In this document: positions 14,222 through 18,675 of the stretch, in pieces | Layout of the letters: every line of letters begins with the position of its first letter | Numbering within the stretch: position 1 is the first letter of the stretch | Origin: an uncultured Lachnospiraceae bacterium | GTDB taxonomy: Bacteria; Bacillota; Clostridia; Lachnospirales; Lachnospiraceae | DNA: 18,675 nt | NCBI GenBank assembly: GCA_947176785.1 | Contig: CAMWSA010000029.1 | Location: forward strand, 1 to 18,675 | Reading direction: 5' to 3' | Made by a program: the position numbers and the translations under genes | The notes under the pieces: generated by a model | The model's input: the letters and a program-made list of their open reading frames with translations, nothing else | What the model was told of the DNA's origin: nothing | Database searches by the model: none

Positions 14222-15100
14222 ATGTTGTACCTGATATCCGACGCTTCACAGCCGGTCTCTTTTTTATCCGCAGGCAATCTCACAAACGAGGATCAGTTTC
14301 TGCATCCCAAACGTATCATGGATTCCTATGAATTCATCTCCGTGACCAGGGGGACCCTGCATATGCAGTCCGGCAGCCGCAGCTATCGTCTCACCCCGGG
14401 CCGGTTCCTGCTTCTTTTCCCCGGGGAATGTCATTTCGGGACCCGCCCCTCCCAGGGGGAATTGTCCTTCTATTGGAGCCACTTTTACTTAAATGATACA
14501 TACGCCGGAATGCACGGCGGCCAGGAAGCCTCCGCCTGTTTTCATGACTCCTCCCGTCCACGCTATATCTTACCCGAAACCGGTGTCCTTTCTGCAAACA
14601 GCCGGGTCAATGTCCTGTTCGTGCAGCTCCTTGACCTGGCCAAGCGTCTGGGCAGTTTTTCCAGGATGCAGTGCAGCTACGCCCAGAGTACCTTGCTGCT
14701 GGAACTGACTAACGAATACTTTTTCCGCCATCATCTGCAGCAGCAGGATGAGAAAATCCCCACGGGGATCGCCGACCTCATGGAGTGGCTGCAGCTCAAC
14801 TATGACACCTCTGTATCCGTGGCCGGTATTGCGGAAAAGTTCGGATACCACCCATCCTATCTGACGTCTCTCTTTAAACGCTGCAGCGGATACACCATCA
14901 CGGAATATTTAAACCGCCAGCGCATCCGTGTGGCCAAAAACCTTCTGGTTTCCACGCCGAGGCTTACGCTGTCCGAAGTCAGCGAGCAGGTGGGGATCGG
15001 AGATGAGAAATACTTTATGCGCCTCTTTAAGCGCTATGAGGGAATCACAGCCACCGCCTACAGGGAGGCTTTTGCCCGCAAAAAGAAGAACCGCATTTAG
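14222..15100 (+). CDS. AraC-family transcriptional regulator
   Basis: A 292-residue AraC/XylS regulator. The N-terminal part (about 1-150) is a cupin-type sensing domain with EFISVTRGTLHMQ and LLFPGECHFG, as in arabinose-binding AraC proteins. The C-terminal part (about 185-285) has two helix-turn-helix motifs: VAGIAEKFGYHPSYLTSLFK and LSEVSEQVGIGDEKYFMRLF, ending with the typical Y-R close (TATAYR). The start at 14222 follows AAAGGTGG. It is divergent from GH127 with a 242-bp control region, so it probably activates GH127. The shared 12-bp word suggests xylB is also a target. The inducer is unknown; L-arabinose or an arabino-oligosaccharide is the natural guess. Confidence 0.95.
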   Translation: MLYLISDASQPVSFLSAGNLTNEDQFLHPKRIMDSYEFISVTRGTLHMQSGSRSYRLTPGRFLLLFPGECHFGTRPSQGELSFYWSHFYLNDTYAGMHGGQEASACFHDSSRPRYILPETGVLSANSRVNVLFVQLLDLAKRLGSFSRMQCSYAQSTLLLELTNEYFFRHHLQQQDEKIPTGIADLMEWLQLNYDTSVSVAGIAEKFGYHPSYLTSLFKRCSGYTITEYLNRQRIRVAKNLLVSTPRLTLSEVSEQVGIGDEKYFMRLFKRYEGITATAYREAFARKKKNRI

Positions 15101-15114
15101 TCGAAAATGCGGTT
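15089..15114. terminator. Bidirectional terminator overlapping araC stop codon
   Basis: AACCGCATTT (15089-15098) pairs perfectly with AAATGCGGTT (15105-15114) around a 6-nt loop; the araC stop TAG is at 15098-15100, inside the structure. T-rich sequence follows on the plus strand (CATTTCTTTT), and CTTCTTTTT follows on the minus strand, so it can also end Rrf2 transcripts. Confidence 0.85.
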
Positions 15115-15176
15115 CAATCTCATTTCTTTTCAGGTCTATTCTAACGATATTTCTACTTTCGTTAACGATACATAAA

Positions 15177-15617
15177 TCAGATCGTGTAATCCATGGCCTC
15201 CAGCCGCTTCCTGTGCCTTGCGGCCAGGTCCCCGATGGTCACATTGTCCACCACATTGTTGACCGCCTCATACACATCTTTCCACACCTGCAAAGTCTCG
15301 CAGGTGTCACAGCGCTCACAGGTGCCATAGTCCTCCTCCAGACAGGCCACCGGGGCCAGCGACCCTTCCGTCAGCCGCAGCACCATGCCCACGGTGTAGG
15401 CTTCCGGCTCCCTGGCCAGACGGTATCCCCCCTGGGCCCCCCGGACGCTTTTCACGTAGCCGGCCCTGTTCAGCACGGCAATGATCTGTTCAAGATATTT
15501 CTCCGAGATCCCCTGACGGCTCGCAATCTCTTTTACCTTGATACATTCTCCGTTGTTGTTCAGCGCCAGGTCCAACATCACCCGCACCGCGTAACGCCCC
15601 TTGGTCGATATTTTCAT
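15177..15617 (-). CDS. Rrf2-family transcriptional regulator with four-Cys cluster
   Basis: A 146-residue winged-helix regulator of normal Rrf2 length. The N-terminal MKISTKGRYAVRVMLDLA and recognition region ISEKYLEQIIAVLNRAGYVK are followed by the wing SVRGAQGGYRLAR. Cys92, Cys100, Cys103 and Cys106 sit where IscR-type proteins hold a [2Fe-2S] cluster (Cys92, 98, 104 in E. coli IscR), so iron-sulfur or redox sensing is likely. B. subtilis CymR, the cysteine regulator that pairs with CysK, lacks this cluster. The start is set at ATG 15617; the GTG two codons earlier lies inside the GGGAGAGGTG ribosome site. It follows cysK by 80 bp on the same strand and probably regulates that operon. Confidence 0.93.
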   Translation of the reverse strand: MKISTKGRYAVRVMLDLALNNNGECIKVKEIASRQGISEKYLEQIIAVLNRAGYVKSVRGAQGGYRLAREPEAYTVGMVLRLTEGSLAPVACLEEDYGTCERCDTCETLQVWKDVYEAVNNVVDNVTIGDLAARHRKRLEAMDYTI

Positions 15618-15697
15618 ATTCACCTCTCCCGCATCTACTGCGCCCGCATGATCGCATCATCCATACGCCTTCTCCAAAATCACGGAATGGGCAGTAA

Positions 15698-16633
15698 CTA
15701 TTCCGCAAACATCGCCGTGGACAGATACCGGTCCCCGGAGTCCGGCAGCAGGGCTATGATGGTCTTACCCTTGTTCTGAGGGCGGAGCGCCAGCTGGGAA
15801 GCGGCGTACAGCGCCGCGCCGGAGGTGATGCCCACCAGCACGCCCTCCCTGCGGGCAAGCTCCCTGCCTGTGGAAAATGCCTGCTCCGTGGTCACGGTGA
15901 AAATCTCGTCATACACCTGGGTGTTGAGAACGGAGGGCACAAAACCCGCTCCAATCCCCTGCAGCTTGTGGGGACCGGGCTTACCGCCGGAGAGTACCGG
16001 TGAATCCGAGGGTTCCACCGCTACAATCTGCACCCTGGGATTCTTGGATTTCAGATAAGTCCCGACGCCTGTCACAGTGCCGCCAGTGCCCACGCCTGCC
16101 ACGAAAATATCCACCTGGCCATCTGTATCCTCCCAGATCTCAGGGCCTGTGGTGGCCGCATGTGCCGCCGGGTTGGCCGCATTGTCAAACTGCCCCAGAA
16201 TCACCGCGCCGGGAATTTCCTTCCGCAACTCCTCCGCCCTGGCGATAGCCCCTTTCATGCCTTTTGCGCCTTCCGTCAGCACCAGTTCCGCCCCGTAGGC
16301 TTTCAACAGATTGCGCCGCTCCACGCTCATGGTATCCGGCAGGGTCAGAATGGTCCGATACCCCTTTGCCGCCGCCACGCTGGCCAGGCCGATGCCCGTG
16401 TTGCCGCTGGTGGGTTCAATGATAGTTGCCCCGGGCTTTAAGATCCCTTTCTTCTCCGCATCCTCCACCATGGACAGTGCAATCCTGTCCTTCACGCTGC
16501 CCGCCGGGTTGAGATACTCCAGCTTTACCAGGATCGCTGCATCCTCAATGCCTTTTTCCCTCATATAGTTCTCCACTCTCAACAGCGGCGTATGTCCGAC
16601 CAGTTCTGTGGCCCTGCTGTATATCTTAGCCAT
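15698..16633 (-). CDS. cysK: Cysteine synthase A (O-acetylserine sulfhydrylase)
   Basis: A 311-residue PLP enzyme of standard CysK length that makes L-cysteine from O-acetylserine and sulfide in the cytoplasm. Visible motifs are the PLP lysine Lys48 in NPAGSVKDRIAL, the substrate loop TSGNTG (75-80), the PLP-phosphate loop GTGGTVTGVG, and the ITSGAA serine near the C terminus. The start at 16633 is chosen over 16648 because GGAGGG, the ribosome site, lies inside the longer version. Its promoter at 16686-16714 is the closest to consensus in the window. It forms a two-gene unit with the Rrf2 regulator downstream. In several Gram-positive bacteria CysK also acts as co-repressor with CymR; whether that applies to this cluster-bearing Rrf2 is open. 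Confidence 0.95.
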   Translation of the reverse strand: MAKIYSRATELVGHTPLLRVENYMREKGIEDAAILVKLEYLNPAGSVKDRIALSMVEDAEKKGILKPGATIIEPTSGNTGIGLASVAAAKGYRTILTLPDTMSVERRNLLKAYGAELVLTEGAKGMKGAIARAEELRKEIPGAVILGQFDNAANPAAHAATTGPEIWEDTDGQVDIFVAGVGTGGTVTGVGTYLKSKNPRVQIVAVEPSDSPVLSGGKPGPHKLQGIGAGFVPSVLNTQVYDEIFTVTTEQAFSTGRELARREGVLVGITSGAALYAASQLALRPQNKGKTIIALLPDSGDRYLSTAMFAE

Positions 16634-16661
16634 AATAAATCCCTCCATTCATTCCCTACTT

Positions 16662-16674
16662 ATTCTATATGAAT
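16662..16674. promoter_or_regulatory. AT-rich dyad between cysK promoter and start
   Basis: ATTC TATAT GAAT (16662-16674) is an inverted repeat immediately downstream of the cysK -10 box, overlapping the expected transcription start. It is a plausible operator for the Rrf2 regulator, whose relatives bind AT-rich dyads. Confidence 0.35.
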
Positions 16675-16685
16675 ATTATGAATTA

Positions 16686-16714
16686 AATATATAGCAAGTG
16701 CCAGTATTTGTCAA
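16686..16714 (-). promoter_or_regulatory. cysK promoter
   Basis: Minus-strand TTGACA (16709-16714), a 17-bp spacer and TATATT (16686-16691) match the vegetative consensus closely, about 55 bp before the cysK start. Confidence 0.85.
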
Positions 16715-16768
16715 TTCCTTTTTTGGAAAAATTTGATCGGCAGGAAATTGCATTCGGACATTTCTTAC

Positions 16769-16906
16769 CGGACCACAGAGATGTCCGTCCACGCCCTGGC
16801 TTCCTTCTGCGGCTACGAAAACGAGCTGCATTTCATGCGCCAGTTCAAAAAGCAGACCGGCCTGTCCCCCAGCCAGTACCGGGCACAAAACCGCAGGGAA
16901 AAATGA
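16769..16906 (+). pseudogene. Orphan C-terminal remnant of an AraC-family gene
   Basis: The plus-strand frame ending at TGA 16904-16906 reads RTTEMSVHALASFCGYENEL then HFMRQFKKQTGLSPSQYR. This is the second helix-turn-helix and closing motif of an AraC/XylS protein, about 45 codons. Upstream similarity stops abruptly near 16769: the frame is open only to 16682, lacks the sensor domain and first HTH, and runs into the cysK promoter. No ribosome site precedes its ATG codons. It is therefore the tail of a regulator gene truncated by a past rearrangement that placed cysK-rrf2 beside it. It is different from the intact AraC gene ending at 15100. Confidence 0.8.
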
Positions 16907-16911
16907 CCGGC

Positions 16912-17373
16912 TCATTCCTTGTGTACATTGCTCCGCTCAAGTTCTCGCAGTCTCTCATTGATTTTTTTTGCTTCTTTTCGGTTAAGCAGATAGAAGACAA
17001 ACCAGATTGCCATGAAAATACAGCAGGAGACTGTAAATTGTAAAACAGTATAAACAATTTGGCCCGGAAACCAGGGGATCCAGCCTAAATAGATCGCCAC
17101 AGGATAGAAAACGCCCATTCCCACGCAAAAGTGTATGATCGTTTTCATAAGCAGGGAAGGGCCGTTAATCTGATAGACCACCGCAGTGGTGCCGCAGGCG
17201 ATTCCCACAAGCATGGCTCCGGCAGACTGCCTTGCGAAATCGTTGTATATGGACGCCGATATATCCTCTCTGCCTCCGGCGGAAAAGAGCAGGCAGCAGA
17301 TCACAAAAAAAGTACAGCCCTCAGAAATCCCGTACAGGATATACTTTATTATGAGTTTTACAGTCTGTCTCAT
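16912..17373 (-). CDS. DUF3021 membrane protein
   Basis: A 153-residue integral membrane protein with four hydrophobic segments (about residues 10-30, 50-68, 77-97 and 105-130) and a basic, charged cytoplasmic tail (LLNRKEAKKINERLRELERS). This fits DUF3021, which nearly always follows a LytTR regulator gene. In streptococcal LytTR regulatory systems such as HdrRM and BrsRM, the small membrane partner restrains its LytTR regulator; a similar job here is inference. Its ATG overlaps the LytTR stop by 4 bp (ATGA), showing translational coupling. Its stop lies 5 bp from that of the AraC remnant on the opposite strand. Confidence 0.88.
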   Translation of the reverse strand: MRQTVKLIIKYILYGISEGCTFFVICCLLFSAGGREDISASIYNDFARQSAGAMLVGIACGTTAVVYQINGPSLLMKTIIHFCVGMGVFYPVAIYLGWIPWFPGQIVYTVLQFTVSCCIFMAIWFVFYLLNRKEAKKINERLRELERSNVHKE

Positions 17374-17819
17374 TTTAATCCCAGCCTTTCTTTAAACGTT
17401 TTCCGGTAATTTCTGGAAATATAGTCGATAACACCGTTTTTCATGGCCAACTCCATGGTTCCGTTAAATCCCGCCTTCACATGATCAATGTGGCGGATAT
17501 TGACAATCGTCGATTTGGAGATCCGCACAAAATGGATGTCCAGCATATTTTCCAGTTCATATAAGGGTTTATCCAGTACATATCTGTTTTTGCGTTTGTC
17601 ATAGCAGACGATTTCCCTGCCCTCCGTGCGCGCCAATGTCAGATCCTCCGGCTTAATAAAATAGGTTTTCCCCTCCTTTGCCGCAGCCAGCGCGGGAGAA
17701 TTGGTATCCTCTTTTTCCAGCATGGAAATGAGATCCGCAATCCCCGGGGAAATCCTGTTTATGTGAAGGACCGCATACGGCTCTTTATAATCTGCACTGA
17801 TTTTGCACTCGACTTTCAT
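17370..17819 (-). CDS. LytTR-domain transcriptional regulator
   Basis: A 149-residue protein. Its first ~45 residues are a short variable region, and the rest is a LytTR DNA-binding domain: FIKPEDLTLARTEGREIVCY, the core FVRISKSTIVNIRHIDHV, and the closing ISRNYRKTFKERLGLK. There is no receiver domain, so it is not a classical response regulator; control probably comes from the coupled DUF3021 protein. The start at 17819 is preferred to 17840 because the -10 box at 17843-17848 would place the transcript start near 17836 and GGAGGGAGGAG lies between. It is divergent from the ABC transporter gene, the usual target of this arrangement. Confidence 0.93.
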   Translation of the reverse strand: MKVECKISADYKEPYAVLHINRISPGIADLISMLEKEDTNSPALAAAKEGKTYFIKPEDLTLARTEGREIVCYDKRKNRYVLDKPLYELENMLDIHFVRISKSTIVNIRHIDHVKAGFNGTMELAMKNGVIDYISRNYRKTFKERLGLK

Positions 17820-17842
17820 AGCTGTGTCTCCTCCCTCCATAT

Positions 17843-17861
17843 ATTATAGCACACCTGTGCT
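17843..17861 (-). promoter_or_regulatory. LytTR gene promoter covered by a palindrome
   Basis: Minus-strand TGCTATAAT is an extended -10 (TATAAT at 17843-17848) without a clear -35. AGCACACCTGTGCT (17848-17861), a perfect 6+2+6 palindrome, abuts the -10 and fills the spacer, a position suited to repression or to an activator that remodels the spacer. Confidence 0.6.
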
Positions 17862-17932
17862 GTCCATACATGCATCTTAAACACGAATTTCTACCTCTTA
17901 CACAGTGCGAGCTGCCTCTCCCTCAAACTCTG

Positions 17933-17961
17933 TTGACCGTTTTTCCCGCGCCATATATACT
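17933..17961 (+). promoter_or_regulatory. ABC transporter promoter
   Basis: TTGACC (17933-17938), 17 bp, TATACT (17956-17961) is a strong vegetative promoter, giving a leader of about 130 nt before the ATPase start. Confidence 0.75.
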
Positions 17962-18031
17962 TGTAATCCATAAGATTTACCCTTTTGCCATCACAGGGCT
18001 GGTCCGGCCGGGAAATGTCGGAAGGAAATTG

Positions 18032-18078
18032 TATACGCACATCCGCTGCACTTTTCAAGCCTGGCGGTCGTGCGTATA
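18032..18078 (+). promoter_or_regulatory. Leader stem-loop before the ABC ATPase
   Basis: TATACGCAC (18032-18040) pairs perfectly with GTGCGTATA (18070-18078), and inside it CCGC/GCGG can add four pairs across a 2x2 internal loop. It sits about 10 nt before the ribosome site AGGAGGAG. It may stabilise the message, hide or expose the ribosome site, or be a DNA operator. Confidence 0.6.
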
Positions 18079-18100
18079 ACGGAAATCAGGAGGAGTCTAT

Positions 18101-18675
18101 ATGTCACAGGCAATTGTACAAGTGGAGAATCTGAAGCTGACTTATAAAAGTCTGCGGGCTGTTGAAGATGTGTCATTTTCGGTAAATGCCGGGGAGATTT
18201 TGGCTGTGATCGGTCAAAACGGTTCCGGAAAAACTTCTACCGTGGAATGCATTGAAGGGCTGCGGAAACCGGACGGCGGTCTGATCCGGGTTTTTGGAAA
18301 AAATCCCTGGCTGCACCGCAGTGAAGTTTATAAGGAGATGGGCATTCAGCTGCAGGAAGCGGAATATCCCTCCAAAATCAGGGTTGAGGAGCAGTGCCGG
18401 CTGTTTGCCTCTTTTTACGAAAGGCCGGCGGACTGGAATTTACTGTTGGCGCAAATGGGGCTTGACGACAAAAGAAAAAGACCTGTCTGCAAATTATCCG
18501 GCGGCGAAAAGCAGCGATTATCCATTCTGCTTTCTCTTATGGGGCGTCCGAGGCTGTTGATCCTGGATGAATTGACGACGGGGCTGGACCCGGAAGTAAG
18601 GCAGAATATGTGGGTCAGCTTTGATAATATAAGGAAAAGCGGCATCGCTGTCATTATGGTTTCCCACTATCTGGA
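18101..18675 (+). CDS. ABC transporter ATP-binding protein, partial (3' end outside window)
   Basis: The first 191 codons of an ABC ATPase of the drug/antibiotic/peptide exporter (CcmA/BcrA-like) type. All motifs are present: Walker A GQNGSGKT (38-45), Q-loop near Gln83/Gln85, signature LSGGEKQRLS (132-141), Walker B LLILDE (152-157), D-loop GLDP and the switch His189 in SHYL at the edge. The start at 18101 has AGGAGGAG upstream. A permease gene probably follows outside the window. It diverges from the LytTR/DUF3021 pair, so it is probably the regulated exporter of that system. The substrate is unknown; the permease would be needed to judge. Confidence 0.95.
   Translation, partial: MSQAIVQVENLKLTYKSLRAVEDVSFSVNAGEILAVIGQNGSGKTSTVECIEGLRKPDGGLIRVFGKNPWLHRSEVYKEMGIQLQEAEYPSKIRVEEQCRLFASFYERPADWNLLLAQMGLDDKRKRPVCKLSGGEKQRLSILLSLMGRPRLLILDELTTGLDPEVRQNMWVSFDNIRKSGIAVIMVSHYL

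Noticed and set aside
15142..15170. TAACGATA direct repeats after the Rrf2 stop as an operator
   Set aside because: They lie between convergent gene ends, far from any promoter; at best they form a weak A/T-rich hairpin beside the strong terminator at 15089-15114.
16634..16700. T-box or S-box riboswitch ahead of cysK
   Set aside because: The leader from the mapped promoter is only about 45 nt, too short for either, and holds no T-box sequence.
17936..17944. ACCGTTTTT at the ABC promoter as a LytTR box
   Set aside because: It fits the usual LytTR half-site at 8 of 9 positions, but no second copy lies one helical turn or two away in the same orientation.

Overview
The window looks like chromosome from a gut-type Clostridia species, most likely Lachnospiraceae. 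The evidence is moderate GC, purine-rich GGAGG ribosome sites before nearly every gene, a GH127 arabinofuranosidase, a DUF4867 gene, and a LytTR/DUF3021 pair. No rRNA, tRNA, CRISPR array, integrase or transposase gene was seen. Genus cannot be fixed from this stretch alone.

Layout. (1) 1-3913, minus strand: a MATE efflux pump, a 603-residue GT-C-like membrane glycosyltransferase, and a beta-lactamase-fold serine hydrolase cut by the window edge. (2) 4187-9190, minus strand: a sugar module with xylulokinase (xylB), a small acidic DUF6985-like protein, a DUF4867 cupin-like protein and, after a tandem 70-bp hairpin repeat, a FucI/AraA-superfamily isomerase. (3) 9190-11637: a long non-coding divergent region, a secreted RsiV/PdaC-like protein and a LacI-family regulator, all plus strand. 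(4) 11712-15100: a GH127 beta-L-arabinofuranosidase divergent from an AraC-family regulator. (5) 15177-16714, minus strand: cysK followed by a cysteine-rich Rrf2 regulator, behind a near-consensus promoter. (6) 16769-16906: the orphan tail of a second AraC gene. (7) 16912 to the end: a LytTR regulator and DUF3021 membrane protein (4-bp overlap), divergent from the ATPase gene of an ABC exporter that runs off the edge.

How they may work together. GH127 would free L-arabinose from beta-linked oligosaccharides; the isomerase and FGGY kinase would convert a pentose (or fucose-like sugar) to its ketose phosphate. DUF4867 is the unexplained member. Non-coding sequence ties these loci together: a 12-bp word is shared by the xylB upstream region and the GH127/araC intergenic region; a 16-bp leader block is identical before xylB and DUF4867; a shorter version precedes all four catabolic genes; and GGGCAC-type palindromes lie in the xylB and isomerase control regions. 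This suggests one regulon under the local AraC and/or LacI proteins. No transporter, ribulokinase (AraB) or epimerase (AraD) is present in the window.

Best leads for something undescribed: the isomerase-DUF4867-xylulokinase module with its shared regulatory words, the tandem hairpin repeat at 6063-6202, the ATACTGT array at 9434-9514, and the LytTR-DUF3021-ABC unit with its palindrome-covered promoter. All sequence similarities were judged by eye.
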